Source: Narthecium ossifragum (taxonomy: Eukaryota > Streptophyta > Magnoliopsida > Dioscoreales > Nartheciaceae). From it: a DNA stretch of 64,000 bases. Shown here piece by piece: positions 13,301-24,106 of the stretch; position 1 is the first letter of the stretch, and each line of letters begins with the position of its first letter. Under the pieces are notes generated by a model. That model searched no databases, had not been told where the DNA came from, and saw only the letters and a list, made by a program, of their open reading frames with translations. The stretch spans positions 6,341,283 to 6,405,282 of the forward strand of contig OY986974.1 in NCBI GenBank assembly GCA_963920575.1, read 5' to 3'. The position numbers were made by a program, and so were the translations under genes.

Positions 13301-13316
13301 CCCACTATGGTCACCA
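13301..13316 (-). other. Putative primer-binding site of the gypsy element
   Basis: On the minus strand TGGTGACCATAGTGGG begins 7 nt inside the LTR end, and the leading TGG fits a tRNA CCA end. The tRNA species was not identified. Confidence 0.45.
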
Positions 13317-13323
13317 AAAAGCG

Positions 13324-14287
13324 TGTTGCTAAAAAATTATACCCGTGATGGATACATGCTCGCCAGGCACGTGAGGTGTGCCAACCGTCGTGCAGGGATT
13401 ATATATCAAAAGGGTTTTAAGCTGTGCCGCAATTAAAAGGACTTTGTGTAAAACTTAAGTCTAAGGGATGTGACTTTTTGTGGATTTTTTTGGTGAAGAT
13501 AAGTGAGAACAGAACTATGGTTATCACGATGGCTATTCCACTCCTAGATTGGATAGCAAACTACTTTAATGATGGTTGTACTACTCCTAGAATAAATTGA
13601 TCTACTCCGAAGAAGTGTTTGAGCTACTCCTAAGATTTAGATGCTACTCCTAGGTAGAAAATAAGCAAATAGTAAAGTAGAGAAATGACTAGTTACTTAC
13701 TTTCATTGAACAACAACAGAAGATGATGAAAGCTCCTATGAATACAAGCTAGAAGAAATTACAGTAGCTAAAAACTTAGAAAAGTAGTAGTAGAAGTCTG
13801 GATGTGTCGGGGGTTACTCAGTTTCTAACCTCGAGTCTTTGCACTTCGCTTTGATCTCAGATCGTTCGATTCTATTATGCATCGACTTCGGGGTCTTCAC
13901 CTCGACCTCGACATCCTCCTCGAGGCTGCTTGGGTTCGACATTTGTGTCGTACGCCACTTGTTTGCCATGGCGCGATAGGGCAGCTATGTGCCTCGGGTA
14001 ACACATTGTTGAATCACATCGCCATAATGGTAGAGACGGCGTAATGATGAGGCTTGAAATCGAGTGTCGAGCAGCATTTAATGCATGTGTTCCTCTATTG
14101 GTCGACGACTTTGTTTCCGTGCAGTCCCGTATGTGACAGTTCCACTAGCGTCACCATTGACACGTCCACATGTCATACCTGTATGGTGTCGTGGGTACGC
14201 CGATTGTGGCATGCTGGATGGGTGCCATGTGTCAGTCTCGACAGTGGATATTCTCCGATTGATACTCGAGTATTTTTCTCGATAACA
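13324..14287 (-). mobile_element. 5' LTR of the decayed Ty3/gypsy element
   Basis: Plus-strand ends are TGTTGCTA and CGATAACA, giving TGTT..AACA termini over about 964 bp. It lies directly upstream (minus strand) of the primer-binding site and gag ATG. The partner LTR is outside the window, so the outer boundary could not be checked with a target duplication. Confidence 0.6.
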
Positions 14288-14380
14288 ATTAGCTATCAGT
14301 CTCTTCTTCTCTTGCTACCAAACTTATTTTTTTATATACTTTTTTAATGTATGATGTCGTTCCAACTTAGTGGCCGGCCA

Positions 14381-15942
14381 GAAACTTGTATGCCTTTTGT
14401 TCTTTTTTCTCTCCATTGAAGCGAAAGGAATGTAATGATCGCTTACAAACGTCGTCGTTAAAACATTGCAAACTCAATCAAATATAAATTTATAATCATT
14501 ATTCAATCACTACACTACTAGGTAGAATAGCGGTGAAGTCGGGAGTCGATCCATAAGGGAAACGTTGAAAAATGAAATCAATTCTCGAAACCCTAAAACT
14601 GAGGAAAAGAATCAAATATAGAATAGAGTTATCTGAACTAATAAAGAAAAGAGATAAAAGGTTGATCAATTGGAATCAATGGAGTAGTTACTTAGGAATT
14701 ACTCAATCCACTCTAGTTTCGTTATTAGTCTTCTCTAGTTATCATCTTGTTCCATTCTCTCAACATTATGGATCATATGGCTACAAGCTCACATGAATCC
14801 CTAAAATAAAGTTAATGTTCCCAACGGCATAACCTATCTTTGCTTGACATAGATTGTCTTTGGTCCTACGATTACCTTACATTATACTACTCCTAATGAC
14901 CTTGGCACAACCTATATTCGCGTACCATAGCTTATCTCAAAGGCAAACCAATAATTTCATGAAAACCATCTCATAAATCTCTACAATCAATCACAGAAAT
15001 CATATAGGACTGAAAGTACGTCAAGGGAACTCTGTTCACAAGAATCCAACTAAAGAAAAACCAAAACTACACTAGGGTTGCATGAATAATCCTAAGTACA
15101 ATAATTAGCAACTCATCTTTTGGATGAAAACCATCGGGTTGGAATAGGAAGCTGTCACCATTCACATCCTCTCCGTTTTCTTCTTCCTCCTCCAAAGATT
15201 GTCAAAAGGATGCTTATTTTCGGCCAGCCAACACCTTCTTATAGGTGTATTCCCGAAATTAGGGTTATGGCTAAGTTGGACTTCTAGTGCAACTCGAATT
15301 TCTTGATTTAATTATGGCAGTCTTATTCCGAGCTCAACTGAGTCCAATAAAGCCGGAATTGGAAACCTTGTCCAACATGAAAGTTGTCGATTAGGAAACC
15401 TTGTTCATAATATTCGGACTTATATGGAATATTTGGCGAATATTCTTCTGAACGTCGACGGACCAGTTTTCCAGCAGCTATATATGTTTATCTTCTTCAA
15501 AACTGGTATTAATTCATCAGGCTTCTCACGAAATGTCCAACATAAAAGTTGTAGCTCTTGAAGGCTTCTACCACGTACTAAAGTTCCAGAATATTTGGAC
15601 TTATACAGAATATATAGAAAATATTCTCTTGACAAGCGATGAAGCAGTCTTTATCACATAAATTCATCCTTTTAGTCGAAATTCTTATATTTCTTCTCAA
15701 ATCATGATTAAACCTGAAATCAACTAACAAACTATTAAATACAACTACTCTAGGCCTAACAAAGGTAATTTAAGGGGTTTAATTATGAATATTTAGTGAC
15801 TCATCATGTAACTTTTAATAGATGATTACAAGTTTGTGAGTATCATGATGATGATCACGCTTGATTGCTAATTATGATAAAGTTTCAACTTTATCAAAAG
15901 CATAAGAATGAAACATTTTGATGATAGTTTGGTGTACATACA
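14381..15942 (-). repeat. Extra copia-derived segment beyond the left LTR
   Basis: 14381-14435 plus 15812-15942, separated by the solo LTR at 14436-15806, together match about 186 bp next to the right copia LTR (26525-26710). On the right this stretch lies between the LTR and gag. On the left it lies outside the LTR. Either the copia LTR is longer than its TGTTG..CAACA core, or a tandem copia copy was truncated here. Confidence 0.75.
14436..15806 (-). mobile_element. Solo LTR, family C (1371 bp)
   Basis: The exact target duplication TGTAA is at 14431-14435 and 15807-15811. In minus orientation it begins TGATGAGTCACTAAATATTC, continues with an AAACCCCTTAAATTACC stretch and ends GTAAGCGATCA. 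The beginning resembles that of the LTR at 19694 (TGATGAAACG..AACCCCTTAATTTAC), and both carry a GGATCGACTC/GGATTCGACTC motif near the 3' end, so the families are related. A second copy is at 57281-58568. Confidence 0.85.
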
Positions 15943-16332
15943 TGTTGGTGGAATCCTTATTTAGCGATGGCAATCACACACAAGAAAGCACACAAGAAAC
16001 TCAGAGATTTACGTGGTTCGACAAATTGCCTTCGTCCATCGGAGAGAGGGGGCGGATTTCACTATGCAAAATATGAGGGTTACAATAGCTCTCTCTATGG
16101 CCACTACAATATATCTTTTTTTCTCCACCCTAACCCTAGGTTACATGAGTATTTATAGTCCTCATAATATAACCTAATCTGGATTGGGTCTAAAGACTAA
16201 ATAGATCAGACTCGCTTAAGCAAATCCCAAAAACTGTTTACGTTCCGGGGGCGCTGCCCCGAACCCCGTTAACTCTGCAGAGTGTGTCATAGTCGAGCCG
16301 ATGACAGAATCCTAGGCACCCAATGCACAACA
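15943..16332 (-). mobile_element. Ty1/copia 3' LTR core
   Basis: In minus orientation it starts TGTTGTGCATTG and ends CCACCAACA (TGTTG..CAACA). A TATA box CTATAAATAC is at about 16149-16158 on the minus strand. It matches 26711-27078 closely apart from small deletions. A purine tract (AAAGGTGGAGAT, 16333-16344, minus strand) adjoins it, as expected of a copia polypurine tract. Confidence 0.8.
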
Positions 16333-16457
16333 ATCTCCACCTTTACTTGTATTCTGGAAGCCACCCTGGAGACACTCCTTTGCACATGCCTTAATCTGCA
16401 TTCCCTTCTGAAATGCAGCAACCTTTCGTACCCCCGGCTGGGCACGAAAGCTCCACC

Positions 16458-17135
16458 TCAATGTTTAATGAGGTTGATCAAGTCCAAGCAGTGCTTGAAC
16501 TTTTTTGCAGTGAGGGGATTTGTCAACATATTCGCTGCATTCTCAGATGTATGAACCTTCTCAAGAATAATCTCATATGTAGCAACCAACTCTCTGATTT
16601 TGTGAAACCTCACGTCAATGTGCTTTGTCCTGGCATGATAGACCTGGTTCTTTGCCAAATAATTAGCACTCTGGTTGTCACAATGAAGCTGAACTCCACC
16701 TTGCTGAACACCCAGCTCCTTGACTAGCTCTTTAACCCATAATGCCTCTTTGGCAGCCTTAGCTACCGCCATGTACTCTGCCTCCGTCGTGGACATAGCA
16801 ACAAGTGATTGCAACATAGACCTCCAACATATAGGTCCTCCTGCAAGAGTGAAAACATACCCTGTAGTCGACCTCCTGTCATCCAAGTCTCCTACATAAT
16901 TAGCATCTACATACCCCACAACTGATGGATCACCATGCTGTCTAGCAAACAGAATACTATAGTCTGTAGTGCCTCTCAAATACCTGAAAATCCACTTAAT
17001 TGCATCCCAATGTTGTCTCCCTGGATTTGACATAAACTTACTCATAACACTTACTGAATGAGCTAAATCATGTCTAGTACATACCATGGCATACATTAGA
17101 CAACCCACTGCATTGGCATATGGAACCTTGGACAT
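16458..17135 (-). pseudogene. Ty1/copia RNase H region
   Basis: An open frame of 225 residues matches the C-terminal end of copia pol: SKVPYANAVGCLMYAM, RHDLAHSV, WIFRYLRGTTDYSI, YVDANYVGDLDDRRSTTGYV, STTEAEYMA and LHCDNQSA carry the RNase H acidic residues. It ends with a stop 126 bp from the 3' LTR. A stop near 17166 separates it from the reverse transcriptase frame, so the polyprotein is broken. Confidence 0.88.
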
Positions 17136-17165
17136 GTCTATAATCTCGTCTTCTGACTTTGGGCT

Positions 17166-17813
17166 CTAGCTGGTAGACAATTTAAAGTGGTTTGCCAAAG
17201 GTGTGCTCACTGGTTTTGCATCTTCCATACCGAACCTTTCTAACACCTTCTTCTTGTAGCTTCTCTGAGACACCCACAGTTTTCTATCCTTTCTGTCCCG
17301 GTGTATCTCCATGCCTAAAATCTTCTTGGTAGCCCCTAAATCTTTCATATCAAATTTTCTGCTCAACAAAGATTTCAGCTTGTCTACCTCTATCATACTC
17401 TTAGCAGCAATCAACATATCATTGACATACATCAGAAAAATATATGAATGATTATCAAGCACCCTATAGTAAACGCAATAATCATACTCGCAGCGCATAT
17501 AGCCAATCTGCATCATATAAGAGTCAAATTTCTTATACCATTGTCGTGGAGACTGCTTGAGCCCATATAGTGACTTCTTCAGCCTGCAGACAAGGTACTC
17601 TATGCCTACCTGCGTGAATCCTTCTGGCTGCTCCATATATATTTGGTCCTTCAGATCACCATGCAAGAACGCAGTCTTCACATCAAGTTGCTCGAGCTCT
17701 AAGTCATAATTGGCCACCAATGCTAGTAGCACCCTGATAGAGGTATGCCTCACTACAGGAGAGAATATCTCATCGTAGTCCACCCCTTTCTTCTGCGAGT
17801 ACCCCTTTGCCAC
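17166..17813 (-). pseudogene. Ty1/copia reverse transcriptase region (YVDD changed to YVND)
   Basis: 215 residues of copia RT: GVDYDEIFSPVVRHTSIRVL, LDVKTAFLHGDL, YGLKQSPRQWY and WVSQRSYKKKVLERFGM. The catalytic YVDD box reads YVND, with AAT at 17421-17423, which removes one of the two metal-binding aspartates. A TAG in the preceding segment at about 17845 breaks the frame. Inactive as an enzyme. Confidence 0.9.
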
Positions 17814-17843
17814 AAGTCGTGCCTTGAATCTTTCACCTTCTTT

Positions 17844-18826
17844 CTATGATATTGCTTCCTTCTTCCTATACACCCATTTGCACCCAATCGGCCTCTTTCC
17901 TGAGGGAAGTTCCTCCAAATCCCAAGTATCATTCTTATGCAATGACTCAATTTCCTCTATCATGGTTTGCATCCATCTATCTTTTTCCTGGCTATTGATA
18001 GCTTCTTGAAAGGCAGTAGGATCGCCACTACTTATAGTTAATGCATAAGAAACCATGTCTTCGAAGCCATATCTAAGAGGCGGTCTAATAGTGCCCTTGG
18101 GTCTCCCTATTGCTATGGTGTGTTGCTCCTGATCTCCAGAAACAGCGTTTTCAGTATCCCAAACATCGCTCTCACTTTCAGACTCTTCTAACTCCACTTG
18201 CACCACATCTCTGCTATTGTTGCTTGCCTCTGAGCCATGCTTCTCGTTTTCCTTAGAAACCTTTAATAGTGAAGCTTCATCGAAAACCACATCTCTACGA
18301 TTCACCAACTTTCTCCTTTCTGGATCCCAAAGCTTGAACCCCTTGACTCTTGTCTTGTATCCAAGAAAGACACATCTCTTTGACTTAGGATCAAGTTTAT
18401 CAAGTTTTGATCTCTCATCACTGGGAATATGCACATATGCAGAGCACCCGAATAATGTCAACCTGGAATAATCAACTTCTGTACCAGTCCATACCTCCTC
18501 TGCAACTTTTCCTTCTAGTGCAACACTCGGAGATCTGTTGATGACATAGCACGCCATATTTACTGCTTCTGCCCAAAAACTCTTCAAAAGTCCCGCATTC
18601 AATCTCATGCACCGAGCCCTTTCAACGATTGTCCTGTTCATCCTTTCCGCCACACCGTTTTGCTGAGGTGTTTTTCGGACTGTGAAGTGACGCTGAATAC
18701 CATGCTCATCGCAAACTCTGAATCTTTATATTCTGTACCGTTATCAGACCTTAAGTACTTGATCTTCCTCCCAGTCTGGTTCTCAACTTTTTTCAGTCTT
18801 GAACTGCACTCTGTTCTGCTTCCCAA
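17844..18826 (-). pseudogene. Ty1/copia integrase region, deleted and frameshifted
   Basis: 18638-18826 carries ENQTGRKIKYLRSDNGTEY (second catalytic Asp). The frame then shifts by one base near 18709 into the ORF at 17844-18653, which carries TPQQNGVAERMNRT (catalytic Glu) and the integrase C-terminal part LFGCSAYVHIPSDERSKLD..CVFLGY. Upstream, the zinc-finger segment joins directly to KKVENQTG. About 60 residues of the core, including the first catalytic Asp, are missing. Confidence 0.85.
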
Positions 18827-19271
18827 TTACACAAAACTTGCAGAAATCAAGTTTGCATGACTTGATACCTTTCAACAAGTTTCTCTTGTGGAGCTCCATC
18901 ATCCCGCGCTCACTGATATGCCCCAGTCGCATATGCCACAACAACGCCTCATCTGATTCTGCCTCTACCACAACAACTCTACCTAGAACTGTACTTCCTA
19001 GCAGTATGTAAATATTACCTCCAACCTTCTGACCCTTCATTAGCACCATAGATCCCTTCACTACCTTCATAACTCCACCTTCTTCCTTATAGCTGCAGCC
19101 TACTGAGTCTAAGGCCCCCAAGGAAACTATGTTCTTTTTTAAGTCAGGTACATGCCTCACAACTTCAAGTGTCCTAACCACCCCGTCAAACATCTTGATT
19201 TTAACTGTACCTATTCCAATGACTTTGTAGGATGCATCGTTACCCATCAAGAGAGTACCACAGTTAACCAT
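18783..19271 (-). pseudogene. Ty1/copia protease end and integrase zinc finger
   Basis: 162 residues. The first part is the usual post-protease stretch (LMGNDASYKVIGIGTVKIKM, VVRHVPDLKKNIVSLGALDS). The second part is the pre-integrase HHCC finger (LLWHMRLGHISERGMMELHK .. FCKFC). A stop between 19271 and 19295 separates it from the upstream gag-protease frame. Confidence 0.85.
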
Positions 19272-19294
19272 TGTATATAGGTTTCAAACCAGTC

Positions 19295-19688
19295 TCAACG
19301 AGGACACATGTGGTATGAGCACGCTGAGTCAAGCACCCACGAATCAACCAAGTGATCAGAACCTTCAGTTGAGATAGCAAGCAAATATCCATCTCCGAAA
19401 TCAGATTCTTGATTTACAATATTCGCAGAATTTGAAGACTTTCCACTCTTCTTGTCTTCTCCTTGATTCTTCCAAATGGGACAATCTCGTTTATAATGTC
19501 CAAGTTGCTGACAGTTAAAGCACCTGACCTTGATTGGATTCTTGGATTTGGATCTCGATCTTCCCTTATCGGAACCCTTCTCCTGCCTCCTTCCCCGGTC
19601 TTGCTTCCCCTTCACCATCAGCCCTTTGCCTTGGGAACCTTCACCATGGATCTGCCTCTTATGGTTATACTCCAACAGGGCTCCAGTG
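19295..19688 (-). pseudogene. Ty1/copia gag C-terminus and protease start
   Basis: Contains the gag zinc knuckle CFNCQQLGHYKRDC (Cx2Cx4Hx4C) and the protease active-site stretch WVLDSACSYHM, the DSA form common in this copia lineage. The N-terminal gag lies at 26196-26579. The two halves are separated by the 6.5-kb nested element and join cleanly at its ATATC target duplication. Confidence 0.88.
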
Positions 19689-19693
19689 ATATC

Positions 19694-21337
19694 TGATGAA
19701 ACGTGAAAAGTACATAAATTAACCCCTTAATTTACATTTATTACTTTTCGAGCAAGGTATTTCTAATAATCTTCATGATATTTCAGGTACAAGAGTGCTC
19801 AACAGAAGTTAGATCAACTTTGGAGCTTAAACGAGCCTATTCGAGCACATTTAGGTACATGGGTCAACTTCAAAGATTAAACTGTACCTTCTCAGGAAGA
19901 ATCAGATAATGTTCCATATATGATTGGAAAGCTCTGGAAGTCTAGTTTCTGGAGAATTTTACGGTTCATGATTCCGAGTTTCCTAGATGAAGTTATGGCA
20001 TTTTTCGTACCAATGCGCAGTGCTGAATGGCAAAAGAGATAATATGCAGACAAGAAAATCGATCTTCTGTGTATAAAAAATCGATCTTTGTACTGTAGCA
20101 GAGAGCAATAATTCAAAGGATCGATCTTCTCCCTATAGAAGATCCATCTTTCGCGGGCGCAGCCAGTTTTACGGGATAAAAAGATCGATCTTCACCCCTA
20201 GAAGATCGATCTTTCAGTGCCAGTTAAGCAAAATGAAGGGCCAAGATGTAATCCGAAAGGGAGAAGCTTGAGGGCTATAAATACCAAACTTTGGGCTCTT
20301 ATTGGGGATTCCTTTGGACAAGAAGAGGCTAAGGAAAGGGGCAATCCCCTTGGGCAAGGAATGGAGCTCTCATCCAAGAGGGAGGAGATTGATGAAAAAG
20401 AGGATCCATCTCTTCTCCGTGGCTTCTCCATCGAAGATGAGTAGCTAATCTATTTACCTAGTGTAATACCATGATGTTTTAGGTTTTATTTGTAGTTTTC
20501 TTGGGATTTGGATGTTGTAATCCTTAGGAGACAAGTTGTATGAATTTATTCTTCATTTCTATATCTTTGTAGTGGGATTCTAATGTTGGATGGATGGATT
20601 CTTTGGTTTGCATAAGCTAGAACCTTGTGCCCAATAGGTGTTTGTTGATATTCCCCAATGAGTAGGTTGTGCTAGAACCATGACCACTTGTGTTGAAGGG
20701 AGTCTTGGCTCTAGGTTAGGGACTTGGTTGTGCTAGAACCACTCCATCCACATCTAACTTAGCATCTATCCTATCTTTTATAGTGTTTTGGATTCGAGAT
20801 GCTAGAACCACCTCGATCCATTACGATATTTCATACAACCCAATTTTTTGCGACGAGATGATCCTAACCCGACCTCTCGTTAGCGATGATCGTAGCTAAT
20901 CCCTCGATCGCCGACTTTCTAGCATACACCTTTTTGCGACGGATAGTCCTTATCTGGTTATTCGTTAGCGACTACCTTTGTTAGCCACAAGGTAGTCGAT
21001 ATTGTAGTGTCTCGATAGAATTGCACATCTTGATTCATTAGAAAGCTATGATTGAGCCTAATCCGGATTGGGATTCCCTAGGATCTCTCTCTATCCATTG
21101 AATCATTTACATGCTTTCTTAGTTTTCTTATCATAAAACCCAAAAACCATTTCTTTTATTATCCTTGTAGGAACACTTAGATTGAACTTGGTAGTTTAAT
21201 TGTTTCCTTACGCATTCCCTGTGGATTCGACTCGGACTCACCGCTAGCTACCCCAAAGGTAGTTAGTTAGGAGTTTTACTATAAATTTGTAATTTTGATT
21301 GGGCGTGTTAAGCCGTAACACTTTCCACGTCCCATCA
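19694..21337 (+). repeat. 5' LTR of the non-autonomous element (1644 bp)
   Basis: Starts TGATGAAACG and ends TTCCACGTCCCATCA. Three GATCGATC-type pairs lie at 20057-20211, followed by a TATA box CTATAAATAC at 20275-20284, so transcription probably starts near 20305-20315. Confidence 0.9.
20057..20211. promoter_or_regulatory. Three GATCGATC pairs upstream of the LTR TATA box
   Basis: Pair starts are 20057/20079, 20119/20141 and 20183/20204 (spacing 22, 22 and 21 bp). Two boxes of the first pair are AATCGATC and one of the second is GATCCATC. The TATA box follows 64 bp downstream of the last box. Position suggests a promoter element; function is inferred only. Confidence 0.75.
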
Positions 21338-21343
21338 AGATTT

Positions 21344-21361
21344 TGGCGCCGTTGCTGGGGA
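21344..21361 (+). other. Primer-binding site, complementary to tRNA-Asp 3' end
   Basis: TGGCGCCGTTGCTGGGGA lies 6 nt after the 5' LTR. It matches the complement of the plant tRNA-Asp(GTC) 3' end with one mismatch, as in Athila-type gypsy elements. Confidence 0.85.
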
Positions 21362-21619
21362 GTGCTATCGGAAATGATTGAAGTGATTTGCTTAATCTTG
21401 TGTTTTTTGTAAATATCTTCAATTTTAAATTTTGTTTCATATCTTTAAAAAAAAAAGAGAGAGTTGTACTTACAATTGCTATATCTTTGTGTTGATAGGA
21501 GACGCCTCCGGCTAGACTTCGACGATCAAGATTGGCGACGGACGTCTCGTGCTTGGACCGGCCCATTGTAAAATATTTCTACCTTTTGGCTTGGTCTTTG
21601 TTTATGTGATTGTTTATAC

Positions 21620-23044
21620 ATGGCCGATGAGTATATGCCACCGGGTGCCACATTGAACGATTATTTGCTACCACCTAATTATGCATCCGCTTATGTTAAC
21701 GATACATATGGTTTCTCAAACCCGGCATATGATTTGCATTCATACACCTATGATGCGGATTTGGGTGATCATCCATACTCTTATTGGCAACCCCAAGGTT
21801 ACTATCTACCTAATGTTCAACTACAAGATTCAAGCATAACAGACCAAAATTTTGCACCTATCTCTACATCGCCCTATCTTTGTCAAACACAATACCCACC
21901 ACCCCAACATTGGTACGAGCCCTCCATTTCCTTTGAACCACAAGCACAAATAGATCCATCTTTAGATGAAAGGATCCTTAAAGCTCTAGAGACATTTGAA
22001 GCACAAAACCAACTTATACATTCCCACTCACAATCATTAGCCAATATAGAAGTCCAAATTGGACAACTAGCTTCCTTGATCGATTCATATTATGATGAGG
22101 TTGATGGTTGTGTGAGTGAGGTAGCGCCTTCTAATTTTAATGATGATGCTTGTAATACTTATCCTACCAATATTAGTGATACATGCAACTATGTGGTTCC
22201 TAATGAGGCTTCTCTCGTTCATGATAGTTTGAATGATGTTTTGCCGGTGCGTGATGATACTATTGACGATGTTTTGCCGGTATATGTTGATTTTGTGAAT
22301 GAACCGAAGCCTCCGATTTTTGTTAATCTTGACATTGATGAGAATGATGAATGCATGCATGATTTTATACCTCCTATTTGTCAGGATATTGTTTCTATTG
22401 TTTATCCATTCGTTGATTGTGATGCATGCGAGGGGAAGATTGCTAAGAGTCTTTGTAATGATGATCTTATGCATGTTTGTGATAAGTTGGATGATGATTT
22501 GCTTATGTTAGTTAAGTATGATACTTTTGACCATCATTGTGAGATCTCCTTACGGAGACCTCAAATTGAGTGTCAAGCTTTTCCATCATCCATGCTTGTT
22601 GAACATTGTGAGATGACGAACCTTATTTTTCCATCTTTCTTAAGCCATGCCGAATATGATTGTAATTTCATCAAAGACTCTTGCAAGACTTCCCATCTTT
22701 CGAGCATCTTGTTTCCTAAGGACCTAATCTTTTTCTTTGATGAAGATTGTTTGCATGGCTTTATTTTTCTTCGGCTCATGTATTATTTCACCTTGAATCA
22801 TCGGCCACCGAAATCCGACTTGAGGATGGCTCCATTTGATGAAGTACATGGATCAAAGGATGGTGAGTGGCGAGTGCATAAACCTTCGCATGAATGGTTT
22901 GCCAAGGACATTACTTTATTCTTTGATAAATCATGTTTGCACGTTCTCTCCACTCTTCGGTCCATGTATATCTTTACGTGGAACCATCGTCCACCCAAAT
23001 TCAATTGTGTTGTACATAGCATAACGTCGGGCAGAAGACGGTAA
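21620..23044 (+). CDS. Single ORF of the non-autonomous element, gag-like relic
   Basis: Intact 474-residue frame starting MADEYMPPGATLNDYLLPPN, 282 bp after the LTR. Residues 1-110 are rich in Tyr and Pro. Residues 115-155 form a likely coiled coil ending SLANIEVQIGQLASLI (139-154), which resembles the NLEVQIGQLA stretch after the gag core in Athila-type polyproteins. Residues 155-300 are very acidic. The C-terminus holds a duplicated module at about 368-400 and 430-461 with the shared pattern FFDxxCLHxxxxLRxMYxFTxNHRPPK. There is no zinc knuckle and no enzyme motif. The intact frame implies translation, perhaps to help RNA packaging with a partner's proteins. The function is unknown and the gag relation rests on one motif. 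Confidence 0.7.
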   Translation: MADEYMPPGATLNDYLLPPNYASAYVNDTYGFSNPAYDLHSYTYDADLGDHPYSYWQPQGYYLPNVQLQDSSITDQNFAPISTSPYLCQTQYPPPQHWYEPSISFEPQAQIDPSLDERILKALETFEAQNQLIHSHSQSLANIEVQIGQLASLIDSYYDEVDGCVSEVAPSNFNDDACNTYPTNISDTCNYVVPNEASLVHDSLNDVLPVRDDTIDDVLPVYVDFVNEPKPPIFVNLDIDENDECMHDFIPPICQDIVSIVYPFVDCDACEGKIAKSLCNDDLMHVCDKLDDDLLMLVKYDTFDHHCEISLRRPQIECQAFPSSMLVEHCEMTNLIFPSFLSHAEYDCNFIKDSCKTSHLSSILFPKDLIFFFDEDCLHGFIFLRLMYYFTLNHRPPKSDLRMAPFDEVHGSKDGEWRVHKPSHEWFAKDITLFFDKSCLHVLSTLRSMYIFTWNHRPPKFNCVVHSITSGRRR

Positions 23045-23054
23045 AATGAGCGCT

Positions 23055-23074
23055 TGTTGGGAGGCAACCCAACA
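23055..23074 (+). other. Hairpin just after the ORF stop codon
   Basis: Stem TGTTGGG (23055-23061), loop AGGCAA, stem CCCAACA (23068-23074), 10 nt after the TAA at 23042-23044. The GCTTGTTGGGAGGCAACCCA block is, from memory, a common feature of related plant LTR elements. A perfect 7-bp stem fits an RNA signal. Confidence 0.75.
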
Positions 23075-23392
23075 CTTCCATGCTTCTTTGATTGTTTATT
23101 TGCTTTCTTGCATGCTTGATTGTTTTGTTTTTATTTTCGGTATGTTTACTTGGTTCCAATGAGTGTTTCCATGCATCCGGTACGCGAGTTTTGGCCTTGG
23201 TATGTTTAGATCTTTGTACGATGTTAGGCCAAGATGATGATGTTTGTACTCTTGCTTTTATTGGACTAACCCTTGGTTATATTTCATATCTTTTTTACAT
23301 TTGGCCAAGGATACCTTCACATGGATGCTTTGAAGCACATCATGTTATCTCTTCCCTTTTACCCTTCATATGTGCTTGAGGACAACCACATT

Positions 23393-23404
23393 TAAGTTGG
23401 GGGG
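23393..23404 (+). other. Internal polypurine-tract-like sequence
   Basis: TTAAGTTGGGGGGT at 23392-23405 is nearly the same as the 3' polypurine tract at 24549-24562. Both follow a GCTYGAGGA stretch. It lies 1.16 kb upstream of the 3' LTR, where a central polypurine tract would be. Confidence 0.5.
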
Positions 23405-23772
23405 TATATTTGCATGTTCGATAACCTGTATATCTTCACTTAATTTGTCAATTTACTTGCATTGATGACTATGTGAAATTATTTTTGTCTTAGATGCTTG
23501 TCTTAGAGAACCATTGCACGGATTTTCTTGATTTTCATGCTTTATACAAACTTGTGAATCATTGGATAAATGACATTTTTCTTTTACTTCAATTCGGCTT
23601 GGCACATTGTAAGGCTAATTGAGTGGTCCCAATCACCTGTGCACTGGCACTTGTATGAAGGGTTAAGTGATTATTTTGAGTAGGGACCTTGATAGATTGA
23701 GATTCTGGAACATATTCATGATCGATTGATGTGATTTATAGTTGTGTTAGAAAATTTTCATTGACTAGCCTT

Positions 23773-24106
23773 GATTCGTAGCCTTCTAGGTTCGGGTAAT
23801 TAAGTCTGTGGGGTGTTTTACACCTAATGCCCTAAAGCCACCTGGCTTGGGAGTCATTGACCCAACACTCGCTACATGGACCTAGTAGAAAGCTTAAGGG
23901 ATCAAGGCACTGCACAATCACATTAGTTGAATAAAAGCATAATGGCCATTAGTTGTGATTCGTGGCCTTCTAGGTTCGGGAGATTAAGCCTGAGGGGTGC
24001 CTTTACACCTAGTGCCCCAAACCATATGGTTTGGGAGTCACTGGCCTAAATCCTGTTACATGGATCTAGTAGAAAGCCTAAGAGATCATGACATTGCACA
24101 ACCACA
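23773..24106 (+). repeat. Two tandem 184-bp repeats with a palindromic stem
   Basis: Units start at 23773 and 23957 (GATTCGTRGCCTTCTAGGTTC). Each contains a stem-loop: AAGCC-acct-GGCTT in the first, and a 20-bp perfect palindrome with arms CCCAAACCAT/ATGGTTTGGG (24016-24035) in the second. Confidence 0.8.

Noticed and set aside
20217..20444. 75-codon frame present in both LTRs of the non-autonomous element
   Set aside because: It spans the TATA box and the leader; conservation follows from LTR identity, and the frame has no motif.
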